Of a stretch of DNA of 64,000 nt, positions 52,775 through 62,209 are shown piece by piece (positions within the stretch are counted from its first letter, which is position 1; each line of letters starts with the position of its first letter). The position numbers and the translations under genes were made by a program. The stretch is taken from positions 310,001-374,000 of the forward strand of contig NZ_JARDUA010000004.1 in NCBI RefSeq assembly GCF_029360645.1, given 5' to 3'. Source of the stretch: Pontibacter litorisediminis (GTDB lineage Bacteria > Bacteroidota > Bacteroidia > Cytophagales > Hymenobacteraceae). The notes beneath the pieces are model-generated. The model ran no database searches and was not told the origin of the DNA. It saw nothing but the letters and a program-made list of their open reading frames with translations.

Positions 52775-54598
52775 CTATACTTCTTTCCCTTCCTCGGTAG
52801 GGTGCAGGTAGTTAAACAGGATGGCAGCCTTAGCTTTGCCAATCTCAGAAGAAAGCTCTTCTAAAGTTAACTCTTTGATCTTCTTAACAGACCTGTACTT
52901 CTGCAGCAAAGCATCGGCCGTGGAAGGCCCAATTCCTTTGATGTCGGTAAGCCCGGTTTTCAGCGTTCCGGCATCGCGCTTGCTGCGGTGGAAGGTAATG
53001 GCAAACCGGTGCGCCTCGTTGCGCAGGCGCTGGATGAGCTTCAGAGACTCTGATTTCTTGTCGATGTACAGTGGAAGGGAATCACCGGGATAGAAGATCT
53101 CCTCCAGGCGCTTGGCAATGCCCACCACGGCAACTTGACCGTAGATGCCTAAATCGCGCAGCGCTTTCACGGCCATGCCTAACTGCCCCTTGCCTCCATC
53201 GATAACGATGAGTTGTGGCAAGGGCTGGTTCTCATCTAACAAACGGCGGTAGCGGCGGGTAACAATCTCATACATGGAGGCAAAATCGTCAGGGCCGACA
53301 ACCGTTTTGATGTTGAAGTGGCGGTAGTCCTTTTTGCTGGGTTTGCCGTTCTTGAAGCACACCATAGAAGCGACCGGGTTATCGCCCTGAAAGTTAGAGT
53401 TGTCAAAGCACTCAATCTGGCGGGGGAGTTCGGTAAGGCGAAGGTCTTTCTTGAGGGTCTCCAAAACGCGTACTTCCCGCTGCTCGCTCAGTTCTTTGTT
53501 CTTCTCCTGTCGCCCCTCCCGCTCCTTGCGCAAGTATAAAGCATTCTTCAGCGATAGGCTCAGCAGCTTTTTCTTATCACCGATTTGTGGATAGGTAACG
53601 GTAACGTTGTCTAATGGCAGCCTTAGCTCAATGTTCGTAATGACTTCGCGGGAGGTGCTCTCAAACTCCTGGCGCAGCTGTACCACTACCGAGGCAAGTA
53701 TGTCAGCATCCTCCTCATCCAGCTTCTTCTCCAGTTCCAGCGATTGGGTAAGGATGATGGAGCCGTTCATGACCTTCAGGTAGTTGATGAAGGCGCACTG
53801 CTCGTTGCTGGTGATCGTAAAGACATCAATGTTGGTGAGCGTATTGCTGACAACAGTAGACTTTGCCTGGAAATCCTCCAGCATGTCCAGCTTCTGCTTA
53901 TACTTGTGCGCCACCTCATACTGGTAGTCTGCGGCAGCGGTAGCCATCTGCTCCTTAAAGTATGATTTTGCCACCGACAGGTTGCCGGCGAGGATGTTCT
54001 TGATCTGGGAAATATTGACGTTATACTCCGTCTCGTCCACCAGCGCTTCACAGGGCCCCTTGCAGTTGCCGATGTGGTACTCCAGGCACACCTTGAACTT
54101 GCCGGCGGCAATATTCTCAGGCGAGAGGGCATAGGTGCAGGTACGGAGCGGGTACAACGTCCGGATCAGGTCCAGCAGCACATTCATGGTCGTGACGCTG
54201 GGGTAAGGGCCGAAGTAGCGCGAGCCGTCGTTCTTTTTGTTGCGGGTGCTTATAACGCGCGGGAAACGCTCGTTAACAATGCAGATGTAAGGGTAAGTCT
54301 TGCCATCCTTCAGCAGGATGTTATACTTGGGCTGATACTGCTTGATGAGGTTATTCTCGAGCAGGAAAGCATCGGCCTCGGTGTCTACGATCGTAAACTC
54401 AATGTCCCTGATCTGGGAGACGAGCTTAAGTGTCTTTTTATTATGCTGGGCAGAACGGTTGAAGTAGGAGCTGACGCGCTTCCTGATATCAACCGCTTTG
54501 CCTACATAGATAATGCCATGATCATCGAAGAACTTGTAGATACCTGGCTTGTGTGGCAGGTGCGATATTTTTTCCTTCAGCTTCTCGTTGGCTGGCAT
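52775..54598 (-). CDS. uvrC: Excinuclease ABC subunit C
   Basis: A 607-residue nucleotide-excision-repair nuclease that incises on both sides of a lesion with UvrB. GIY-YIG domain at about 15-95 (PGIYKFFDDHGIIYVGKAVDIRKRVSSYF), Cys-rich segment (CLEYHIGNCKGPCEAL), UVR/coiled-coil UvrB-binding region (about 200-235), RNase H-like endonuclease (QIECFDNSNFQGDNPVASMVCF, IVIDGGKGQLGMA) and tandem helix-hairpin-helix at the C-terminus (LTDIKGIGPSTADALLQKYRSVKKI). It is the last gene of the porW-PBP-uvrC operon, 13 bases after the PBP stop. Confidence 0.97.
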   Translation of the reverse strand: MPANEKLKEKISHLPHKPGIYKFFDDHGIIYVGKAVDIRKRVSSYFNRSAQHNKKTLKLVSQIRDIEFTIVDTEADAFLLENNLIKQYQPKYNILLKDGKTYPYICIVNERFPRVISTRNKKNDGSRYFGPYPSVTTMNVLLDLIRTLYPLRTCTYALSPENIAAGKFKVCLEYHIGNCKGPCEALVDETEYNVNISQIKNILAGNLSVAKSYFKEQMATAAADYQYEVAHKYKQKLDMLEDFQAKSTVVSNTLTNIDVFTITSNEQCAFINYLKVMNGSIILTQSLELEKKLDEEDADILASVVVQLRQEFESTSREVITNIELRLPLDNVTVTYPQIGDKKKLLSLSLKNALYLRKEREGRQEKNKELSEQREVRVLETLKKDLRLTELPRQIECFDNSNFQGDNPVASMVCFKNGKPSKKDYRHFNIKTVVGPDDFASMYEIVTRRYRRLLDENQPLPQLIVIDGGKGQLGMAVKALRDLGIYGQVAVVGIAKRLEEIFYPGDSLPLYIDKKSESLKLIQRLRNEAHRFAITFHRSKRDAGTLKTGLTDIKGIGPSTADALLQKYRSVKKIKELTLEELSSEIGKAKAAILFNYLHPTEEGKEV

Positions 54599-54611
54599 AT
54601 AGGTTTCAGAA

Positions 54612-56921
54612 TTAGATCTCCAGGTCTAGTTGGGTAGGCAGATTCAGGAACTCATCCTGTTGCGTCGAGTCGATCTGCACACCGCGGTTATACTTATCAC
54701 AATCTAATTCTACCGATAAAGGCATAGAAGGTTTAGGGAAAGGGTCTTTTGACACATCCAATGACTTATCGTTGTACACTTTCTGCATGAAGGCGCCATA
54801 GATAGGCATGGCTAGCCTGCCACCCTGGCCAAGGGCAATCGTGCGGAAGTGGATGGAGCGGTCTTCGCCGCCTACCCAGGTGCCTGCCACCAAGTTAGGG
54901 GTGATTCCCATAAACCAGGCATCGGAGTAATTCTGAGTTGTACCGGTTTTGGCACCCATTTCATTCTTCAGACCATTACGAAAGCGCAGGCCATAGTAAG
55001 CGGTTCCGCCGGGCTCGGCGGCGGCCTTCAGCATATGTACCATCATGTAAGCCGTTTCCTCGCTGAGGGCCTCTACCGTTTTCGGAACGAATTCAGCGAT
55101 CACGTTGCCGTGCTTGTCCTCAATCCGGGTGATATACGTAGGCTCTACCCAGGTCCCACCATTCACGAAAGTGCCGTAAGCCCCCACCATGTCGTAAAGC
55201 GTCACATCACTTGTGCCAAGCACCAGCGATGGCGTCTCGTCGAGTTTGGTGCTGATGCCCATGCGGCGGGCGGTCTGGGCCACGGCAGGCGCACCGAGTT
55301 TATTCACCAGGAAAGCCGAGATAGAGTTCACTGACTCTGCCAGCGCCTTGCGCAGCGTGTACTTTTCGCCGCTGTACTTGTTATCCGCGTTTTTAGGGCA
55401 CCACATTTTGCCGTCCGGCAACGGGATACAGGTCTCCGTGTCCAGCACCTCATAGCAAGGGTAATAGCCGTTCTCAATAGCCGTAGTATACAGGAATGGC
55501 TTAAACGTAGAACCCGGCTGGCGGGAGCCTTGTTTCACGTGGTCGTACTTGAAATGCTTGTAGTTGATGCCCCCTACCCAAGCCTTGATATGGCCAGTCT
55601 GCGGCTCCATTGCCATAAAGCCGGTCTGCAGGAAGTGCTTGTAATACTTCAGCGAGTCCATAGGGCTCATCTCCACCTGCTTCTCGCCATCCCAGCTGAA
55701 GATGGTCATCGGCACTTTCTTGTTCAGGTAATAGTTGATGGAGTCGGTGTCATCGCCAAAGCGGGCCTTCAGGCGGCGGTAACGATCGGAACGTTTGATG
55801 GCTTGCTCCGGAAAGCCTTTGATTTCGCGCATGTTCTCGTCTACCCACGGGTTGCGGCCTTTCCAGTGCTCAAAGAACGTTTTCTGCCGGTCTTTCATGT
55901 GCTCAGCTACAGCTTCCTCGGCATACTTCTGCATGCGAGAGTCTATGGTCGTGAAGATTCTCAGGCCATCGGCGTACAGGTCGTAGCCATTCTCGCGGCA
56001 CCACTGCAACAGGAACTTGCTGGCCTCTGTGCGGAAGTAGGGCGCCAGGCCGATGTTGTGGTTCTCCACGCGGTAGTCCAGCGCAATATCCTCTTCCTTC
56101 AGCTGGTTGAACTCCGCCTCCGTCATAAAGCCATACTTCACCATCTGCGCCAGTACCGTGTTGCGGCGGCGCTTGGAGTTCTCCGGCTTGAACTTAGGGC
56201 TGTAGTAGCTTGGGGCCTTTAAAAGACCAACCAGCACTGCCGATTCCTGTACCTCCAGCTCCTCCGGCTTTTTATTGAAGAAGGTCTTGGCCGCTACCTT
56301 GATACCAAAGGCATTGGACCCGAAGTCAACCGTGTTCAGGTACATCGTCAAGATCTCGCGCTTAGTGTAGGAGCGCTCCAGCTTCACGGCCATAATCCAC
56401 TCTTTTGTCTTCAGGATGAGCATGCGCAGGCCAGGCACATCGTTCAGCAGGCCATTGTTGAGTTCATCGCTGCGGGTATCGAAAAGGTTTTTGGCAACCT
56501 GCTGCGTCAGCGTGCTACCGCCGCCCTTCTGGTTTCCCGTGATGATACCAGCCGCCACCCGCACCATAGACTGTGGGTCGATGCCGGCATGCTCCTCAAA
56601 TCGGACGTCCTCTGTGGCAACTAGGGCGTTAATCAGGTTGTCCGGCAGCTCCTCGTAGTCCGCCGGCGTGCGGTTCTCGCGGAAGTACTTTCCTAGCTGC
56701 ACATTGTCTGCAGAGTACAACTCTGACGCAATCTCGCTCTTCGGGTTCTCCAGGGTGCGCAGGTCGGGCATTTCACCGAACAGGTTCAGGAAGTTGATGC
56801 TTACCGCGTAGATGTAGAGTACGAAAGCTGCAAAGCCACCGATAAACAGCAGCCACAGCACCGACACAACCTTTGGGTAAAAGGACTTTTTGGGAGAGAG
56901 GGTTTTTTGACGCGTAGTCAT
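54612..56921 (-). CDS. Class A penicillin-binding protein (PBP1A type)
   Basis: A 769-residue bifunctional peptidoglycan synthase. A cytoplasmic tail and membrane anchor (about 17-40) precede the GT51 glycosyltransferase (about 70-250, LVATEDVRFEEHAGIDPQSMVR, KGGGSTLTQQVAKNLF). The transpeptidase domain (about 430-700) has SxxK in QPGSTFKPFLY, SxN in LAESVNSISAF and KTG in MGAKTGTTQNYSDAW. It polymerises glycan strands and crosslinks stem peptides in the periplasm. It begins 4 bases after porW, so the two are almost certainly co-translated. Confidence 0.95.
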   Translation of the reverse strand: MTTRQKTLSPKKSFYPKVVSVLWLLFIGGFAAFVLYIYAVSINFLNLFGEMPDLRTLENPKSEIASELYSADNVQLGKYFRENRTPADYEELPDNLINALVATEDVRFEEHAGIDPQSMVRVAAGIITGNQKGGGSTLTQQVAKNLFDTRSDELNNGLLNDVPGLRMLILKTKEWIMAVKLERSYTKREILTMYLNTVDFGSNAFGIKVAAKTFFNKKPEELEVQESAVLVGLLKAPSYYSPKFKPENSKRRRNTVLAQMVKYGFMTEAEFNQLKEEDIALDYRVENHNIGLAPYFRTEASKFLLQWCRENGYDLYADGLRIFTTIDSRMQKYAEEAVAEHMKDRQKTFFEHWKGRNPWVDENMREIKGFPEQAIKRSDRYRRLKARFGDDTDSINYYLNKKVPMTIFSWDGEKQVEMSPMDSLKYYKHFLQTGFMAMEPQTGHIKAWVGGINYKHFKYDHVKQGSRQPGSTFKPFLYTTAIENGYYPCYEVLDTETCIPLPDGKMWCPKNADNKYSGEKYTLRKALAESVNSISAFLVNKLGAPAVAQTARRMGISTKLDETPSLVLGTSDVTLYDMVGAYGTFVNGGTWVEPTYITRIEDKHGNVIAEFVPKTVEALSEETAYMMVHMLKAAAEPGGTAYYGLRFRNGLKNEMGAKTGTTQNYSDAWFMGITPNLVAGTWVGGEDRSIHFRTIALGQGGRLAMPIYGAFMQKVYNDKSLDVSKDPFPKPSMPLSVELDCDKYNRGVQIDSTQQDEFLNLPTQLDLEI

Positions 56922-56925
56922 GGAA

Positions 56926-59769
56926 TTAGTAATTGTCTTTGAAGAAGGTCAGGTAAACTTCAGGATCTTTCTTCTGTATAAATTTCTCGTAGTTGGCAGA
57001 AGAGATCACAAAGGTAATGAAATCTACGCCTCTTATTCTACCAACCGGAGCCTGGGGTGCCTTTTGTTTTACGTTGTAGGCATTGGCCAGCTTCGGGTCC
57101 TGGAAAGAGCGGGCCACCAGCATGGTTTTGCCACCCCCGTAGTCCAGGGTGTCCAGGCTTAGGTTCTCTTTTTTATAGTACATGGTGTTATACTTCTCAT
57201 ACTTCTGCACGATGTCGGCAAAGGCCTTCTCGCCATTGGGGTAGATCAGCACAAAGTAATAGGCTGAGTCTGCCTCCGCACGATAAGCCATTGGGTCAGC
57301 GGCCGGGTTCAGGAGCGTGTCAGAGGCTACTGCTGTTGATGGCGCCTGCACCTGTTGTACGGCAGTGTCTTGCGCTGCCACTGGCTGCTCCTTTTTGGTA
57401 GAGTCACCGGTTTGCGCAGTGCCCACTGGAGGCAGCACCACAGGCGTAGCCTTGGCAGCCGACGCGGTAGCCTGTGCAATTTCTGTGCTAACTTTCTGCT
57501 CCGGTGTCAACTCTGGGGCTTTTTCCTTGGGTTTTGGCGGGGCAGGGGCATCGGCGCGCAGCTGGTTTCGCTGCTCCAGCTCCTGATAAGTGGCCAATAG
57601 TTTATCGGCCTGCTTCACCAGCGGGCTGCCCTTGTGCTCTTTCTTGAAGCGGTTGAGCTTGTCGCGCAGTACCTCCGGCTTCTCGGTGCGGGCGGTAACC
57701 ATGGCATCCAAGAACATCACCTTATCCTGGATATCATTAAAGGGATACTGCGCCGTGATGGTGTGGAGCTGCTCCTGCGCCAGCTTATACTCCTCTGCCT
57801 CATAATAGGCGTAGGCCGAGTCGTAGATCGCATGCACCTTGATGTTGTCGGCCGCGGTTTTGGCCATAAAACCCTCATCGTCGAGCAGGCGGGCGTAGGT
57901 GGTGTTCGGAAACTGCTGCTTTATTTTGTTATAGTATGCCTGCTGCTGTTCCTGGTTGCCGGCACGGCCGTAAAGCAAGTATAAGCTGTAGTACGTCTCG
58001 GCGGCATGTGAGGTATGCGGGAAGCGCTGCAGCAGCTGCTCATAGGTAGCGATTGCCTCGTCTGGAGCCTGCAGGTTTTGGGCATAGATGACGGCCAGGC
58101 GGAAAAGCGCCTCCTCCACCATTCTTTCAGACTGCTGCAAGGCTACCGTAGAAAGCGGCAGGCTCTGCAGGTACGTATCCACCTGGGCCTGCATGCGTGC
58201 CTCCGGGCTCACTTCCTCCGCTGGCTTGGTTATCATGTTCTCCGGAACCTGGGCCACCGGCGCTGGCTGGTTTCCGGCATCGCCGCGCGTGCGGGTGCGC
58301 CAGAAGTCCTGGTTCGGGCGGTCGCCCCAGCGGCGGGTAAACTCGGCACGGGCAGTGGCCATGGCCGTTGGGTTGTCAAAATACCACACGCCGCCGCTGT
58401 TGCTGGTGCCGAAGGCTTCTTCTCTGTTGTTGCGTACCTGATTGCGGCGGCTGCTCTGCTCCTGGCGCTGTGCCTGCTCCTGCTCCTGCGCGAGCGCTGC
58501 CAGCCTTTCTTCCTCCTGGCGCTGCGCCAGCTGCTGCAGAAAAACCATGCGTTCGGCCTCCGGCATTTTGGCGATCCGCTGCAGGCTGTCCTGGGTATGG
58601 ATCGTGGTATACTGCTGGGCGAAGTCGGCCAGGATGTCGCGGCGCTCCGCCACGGCCTCGTATTGGGCGGCCTGCTGTGGGTATACCTGCACGGCACTAT
58701 CGTAGTAGGCGGCAGCCAGCTCATACTTGTTCAGGTGCTCGAAGTAAATCTCGCCGGCCAGCACATAACTATAGGCCTTCTGGTTAGGCAAAGCCCCCGG
58801 CGTGCGCAGCGACTGCTCCAGGTGCTCCAGCGCCTCTTCGTGCTGCTGCTGGCGGAGCGCAAAGCGGGCCATTTCATAGTAGATCTTGTCGCGGTACTCC
58901 TTGTTCTTCTCGTCGCGGAGCATTTTCTGGTAATAGCCTTCAATGCGTTGCACGTCATTGTTGTCGGCCAGCTCCGTTACCTGCCCCAGGTTTAGGCGGC
59001 TGAAGAAGCCAAGGTCGTAGGGCGGGTTGTTGCGCAGCACTTTGCTGTACTGTTTGTTGGCTTCCTTCTGCTGTCCCGTTAGCTGATACAGCTGCCCCAG
59101 GGTATAGCGCGCCCTCGATTCCGCGTCCTTCTCCTCAAAGTTGGGCAGCGAGAGCGCCAGGTTCTCGATCACCTGGGCTGTGTCGCCCTGCAGGCGGTGG
59201 TACTGCGCGCGGGTCAGGTACAGCTCGCGGGCGTTGTCCCGGTTCAGGCGCTCCTTGCGCAGGTACTCCGATACCTGCTGCGCGTTTTCCATTTCGCCTA
59301 GTTCTATAAAGGAGCGCATGAGCCACACCAGTGCCTCGTGCCGCTCGTCTTTGCCTTTGCCATTCGCGTTCACATACTTAAAGGTGCGCACGGCTTCTTC
59401 AAAGTCCAGCTCATAAAAGTTGGCCTTGCCGATGAGTACATAGCTGTTGTCTACCCACTTGCTGTTCTGGTGGTACTGTATCGGGAAAGAGGCTTTCTTC
59501 TTGATGTCTTCCAGGTCGGCGGCCAGGGCGGTAGCCTTGGCCGTATCCAGCGGCGGGAAGATCGGGAGAACCTGGCTGTAGTCGTACAGGGCTTGCTCCT
59601 GCAACTGCTCCTCCAACAGGCGCAGCTTCTCCTTGGCCAGGAAGTAACCGTTGTAGCGGGCCGTGGTGTTGTGGTAAGTTTTGCTGAGCGGGTTGTTGCG
59701 CTCGGCAGAGCATGCCGCCAGCAGCAGCCCGGCAAGTATAAAAAATATGTGCAGCGGTTTCTTGTTCAA
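56926..59769 (-). CDS. porW: PorW/SprE type IX secretion TPR lipoprotein
   Basis: A 947-residue lipoprotein. It seems to start at TTG 59769 (LNKKPLHIFFILAGLLLAAC, Cys about 20), since no ATG precedes the signal. The family N-terminus NPLSKTYHNTTARYNGYFLAKEKLRLLEEQL follows, then at least six TPR units (GDTAQVIENLALSLPNFEEKDAESRARYTLGQLYQLTGQ, GRAGNQEQQQAYYNKIKQQFPNTTYARLL). A Pro/Ala-rich linker (about 760-830) leads to a C-terminal domain. PorW/SprE is reported to link the PorK/N ring to the translocon, so this gene extends the gldKLMN locus encoded head-on. Confidence 0.88.
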   Translation of the reverse strand: MNKKPLHIFFILAGLLLAACSAERNNPLSKTYHNTTARYNGYFLAKEKLRLLEEQLQEQALYDYSQVLPIFPPLDTAKATALAADLEDIKKKASFPIQYHQNSKWVDNSYVLIGKANFYELDFEEAVRTFKYVNANGKGKDERHEALVWLMRSFIELGEMENAQQVSEYLRKERLNRDNARELYLTRAQYHRLQGDTAQVIENLALSLPNFEEKDAESRARYTLGQLYQLTGQQKEANKQYSKVLRNNPPYDLGFFSRLNLGQVTELADNNDVQRIEGYYQKMLRDEKNKEYRDKIYYEMARFALRQQQHEEALEHLEQSLRTPGALPNQKAYSYVLAGEIYFEHLNKYELAAAYYDSAVQVYPQQAAQYEAVAERRDILADFAQQYTTIHTQDSLQRIAKMPEAERMVFLQQLAQRQEEERLAALAQEQEQAQRQEQSSRRNQVRNNREEAFGTSNSGGVWYFDNPTAMATARAEFTRRWGDRPNQDFWRTRTRGDAGNQPAPVAQVPENMITKPAEEVSPEARMQAQVDTYLQSLPLSTVALQQSERMVEEALFRLAVIYAQNLQAPDEAIATYEQLLQRFPHTSHAAETYYSLYLLYGRAGNQEQQQAYYNKIKQQFPNTTYARLLDDEGFMAKTAADNIKVHAIYDSAYAYYEAEEYKLAQEQLHTITAQYPFNDIQDKVMFLDAMVTARTEKPEVLRDKLNRFKKEHKGSPLVKQADKLLATYQELEQRNQLRADAPAPPKPKEKAPELTPEQKVSTEIAQATASAAKATPVVLPPVGTAQTGDSTKKEQPVAAQDTAVQQVQAPSTAVASDTLLNPAADPMAYRAEADSAYYFVLIYPNGEKAFADIVQKYEKYNTMYYKKENLSLDTLDYGGGKTMLVARSFQDPKLANAYNVKQKAPQAPVGRIRGVDFITFVISSANYEKFIQKKDPEVYLTFFKDNY

Positions 59770-60074
59770 GGCGATGGTGTGCAGCTGGTTTGGGTGCTTC
59801 TTATTATATAAAGTATAAACGTCTGAGCCAAGGCCGAAAGTATAGCCATACTTGCTGTAACAGCCCGTGCAGCGTCGTTCCTAAAGGAGCTGTGCTGCAG
59901 GTTATCTACAAAAATACAATAATCATCGGATAGTTAAGCATATAGCCTGGCGGAGGCCTGCTATTGAACTATACAAAAATCTAAATGGTTTCAGGCCAAG
60001 TATACTTTGCGGCTTTACACTGCTTTGGCGCTTTTACCCGTAAAAAGGAGTATCTTTGCAAACTTCTGACACAC
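59770..60074. other. Divergent intergenic region porW / atp operon
   Basis: No gene is seen. It is rich in AAGTATA/TATACTT words (around 59810, 59840, 59998) and holds the promoter element at 60051-60058 for the atp operon. The porW promoter must also lie here but no full consensus was found. Confidence 0.45.
60051..60058 (+). promoter_or_regulatory. Probable -7 element of the atp operon promoter
   Basis: TATCTTTG fits TAnnTTTG. The nearest TTG (60025-60027) is 23 bases away, longer than the usual 19-21, so this is a weak call. It would leave a leader of about 10 bases before atpZ. Confidence 0.45.
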
Positions 60075-60317
60075 ATGGAGAATAACCCGGAAAAGGAGCA
60101 GAAGCCTGAGCAGCGCAGGCAGGAAAGTATAAAGCCTTACGTGAAATACTCGGGCATGGCATTCCAGATGATCGGGGCGCTGGTACTGGCGGCTTTTGCC
60201 GGGCGCTGGCTGGATGCACAGGTGGGGAACGATAAGCCCTGGTTTACCATTGCACTGCTGCTGCTGGCTGTTATCGCTACCATGATCCTGACCATACTAT
60301 CTATCAACAAAAAATAA
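60075..60317 (+). CDS. atpZ: AtpZ/AtpI family F0F1 assembly protein
   Basis: An 80-residue membrane protein from ATG 60075 (the frame is open 30 codons further upstream through the promoter region, without family sequence). It has a charged N-terminus then two helices (YSGMAFQMIGALVLAAFAGRWLDAQV and PWFTIALLLLAVIATMILTIL). The GRWLDAQVGNDKPWFT loop between them is the AtpZ/AtpI signature. Such proteins aid assembly of the c-ring or Mg2+/Ca2+ handling. It heads the atp operon and precedes the next gene by 5 bases. Confidence 0.85.
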   Translation: MENNPEKEQKPEQRRQESIKPYVKYSGMAFQMIGALVLAAFAGRWLDAQVGNDKPWFTIALLLLAVIATMILTILSINKK

Positions 60318-60322
60318 ACCTT

Positions 60323-60706
60323 GTGAAGTTTGTTCGAAACCTGGCCGTGCTGACGGCTATACTTTGTGTGATAACAGGCGCGCTGCTGCAATTTACCGGT
60401 TACACACTGCTGCACAGCTATATCTGGTACATGCTTGTCTTCTTTGTCTTCATCACCGGGTTTACCTACTACCTCACCCAACTTGGGCACAAAAACGACC
60501 CTGAGAATTTCCAGGTGTACTATTTTGCCTCCATGGGGTTCAGGGTTGTGCTGAGTATCGGGGTGGTGGCCCTGTACGTCTGGTTCTTTAAGGATGGGCG
60601 TTTGCAGTTCGTCTTCAACTTCTTTGCGTTATATTTCCTCTTTACCGGGTTTGAAATTTACAGTTTGTTGGCTAACTTGCGCCCGCATTTGAGAGGGCAG
60701 AATTAA
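60323..60706 (+). CDS. Small atp-operon membrane protein, AtpI-like
   Basis: A 127-residue protein starting at GTG 60323, 5 bases after atpZ. It has four membrane helices (about 5-25, 30-50, 70-92, 98-118), with FASMGFRVVLSIGVVALYVWFFKDGRLQFVFNFFALYFLFTGFEIY and a basic tail HLRGQN. A four-helix protein between AtpZ and AtpB fits the AtpI position in other operons, but the sequence differs from classical AtpI. The role in assembly of the F0 sector is inferred from position only. Confidence 0.65.
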   Translation: MKFVRNLAVLTAILCVITGALLQFTGYTLLHSYIWYMLVFFVFITGFTYYLTQLGHKNDPENFQVYYFASMGFRVVLSIGVVALYVWFFKDGRLQFVFNFFALYFLFTGFEIYSLLANLRPHLRGQN

Positions 60707-60749
60707 CGGTAGGTTCTGTCTGTAAAATCTTGCTTCTAAATCATTCTTA

Positions 60750-61766
60750 ATGAAGAGGTTATTCGTTCTATTGTTTTCCTTCCTTACGCTGACTGCTTTT
60801 GCTGAAGCGCCTGTGGAAGGCGGAGAGTTCCAGCCAGGGGATATGATCACGCACCACATCGCGGATGATTATACCTGGCATTTTGCTGACGGTGCGGTGG
60901 TGTACCTGCCCGTTATACTGGTAGACAATGGTGAGTTTAAGGTATTCTCTTCTCACAATTTCTACAACGAGAACCACGAGACGGTGCCATACAACGGCTA
61001 TGCCCTGAATCATGGCCACATCGTGAAAGTGGATGAGGCGGGTGAGCCATTGGAGAGCCATGCAGGCCTGTATGATTTTTCTATCACTAAGAACGTGGCC
61101 TCTATGTTTGTTAGTGTGGCCCTGCTGCTGGGTATTTTCTTTGTTATCGCAGGCCGCTACAAGAACAACCCGAAAGCCGCTCCGCGTGGCATCCAGTCCT
61201 TCTTTGAGCCAATCATCATCTTTATCCGCGACGAGATTGCCAAGGCGAACATCGGTCCGAAGTATGAGCGCTACATGCCGTACCTGCTCACCGTGTTCTT
61301 CTTTATCTGGTTTAACAACCTGCTGGGCCTGATGCCGGGCGGCGCCAACCTGACCGGTAACATTGCGGTAACGCTGGTGCTGGCCCTGATTACCCTGCTC
61401 ATTACCGTGTTCAGCGGCAACAAGAGCTACTGGAAGCACATCTTCGCGACGCCTGGCGTACCAACCTGGCTTGCCCCGATCATGATCCCGGTGGAGTTGA
61501 TCGGTATCCTGACGAAGCCTTTCTCCCTGATGGTCCGACTTTTTGCGAACATCACGGCGGGCCACATCATCATTCTGTCGCTGTTTAGCTTGATCTTTAT
61601 TTTCCAGAGCATCGCGGTTGGGCCGCTGAGTGTGGCCTTTGCCACGTTCATGAACTTCCTGGAGCTGTTTGTGGCCCTGCTGCAGGCCTATATCTTCACG
61701 CTGCTGTCGGCCATGTACTTTGGCGGCGCGGTAGAGGAGCATGACCACGCGGAGGACCATCATTAA
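60750..61766 (+). CDS. atpB: F0F1 ATP synthase subunit a
   Basis: A 338-residue F0 subunit a that forms the proton half-channels. As in other Bacteroidota it carries an N-terminal signal peptide (MKRLFVLLFSFLTLTAFAEA) and a periplasmic extension of about 100 residues (EGGEFQPGDMITHHIADDYTWHFADGAVVYLP) ahead of the membrane part. The essential Arg is in FSLMVRLFANITAGHIIILS (helix 5). Other conserved points are FIWFNNLLGLMPGG and FLELFVALLQAYIFTLLSAMYF. The C-terminus is His/Asp-rich (EEHDHAEDHH), which is unusual. Confidence 0.95.
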   Translation: MKRLFVLLFSFLTLTAFAEAPVEGGEFQPGDMITHHIADDYTWHFADGAVVYLPVILVDNGEFKVFSSHNFYNENHETVPYNGYALNHGHIVKVDEAGEPLESHAGLYDFSITKNVASMFVSVALLLGIFFVIAGRYKNNPKAAPRGIQSFFEPIIIFIRDEIAKANIGPKYERYMPYLLTVFFFIWFNNLLGLMPGGANLTGNIAVTLVLALITLLITVFSGNKSYWKHIFATPGVPTWLAPIMIPVELIGILTKPFSLMVRLFANITAGHIIILSLFSLIFIFQSIAVGPLSVAFATFMNFLELFVALLQAYIFTLLSAMYFGGAVEEHDHAEDHH

Positions 61767-61785
61767 TCTGAATTTTATTTTTTAA

Positions 61786-62061
<276 letters not shown>

Positions 62062-62091
62062 TTACTTTTAGAGTAACAAGCTAACATTACC

Positions 62092-62131
62092 TGATCTCAC
62101 GTCTGGGCGCATGGCCCAGACGATGAGATCA
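62092..62131 (+). other. Strong intercistronic hairpin between atpE and atpF
   Basis: TGATCTCA + CGTCTGGGC pairs with GCCCAGACG + ATGAGATCA (62092-62108 with 62114-62131), a 17-bp stem with one bulged T. No T-run follows, so it is not a terminator. It probably stabilises or processes the atpE part of the mRNA. Confidence 0.6.
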
Positions 62132-62209
62132 AAGTCATAGTTCCGATATAGTTAAATGGCAGCCAAAGCGGCTGTTGCAAAAGAACCTAATATTCAACCT
62201 ACATAAACA

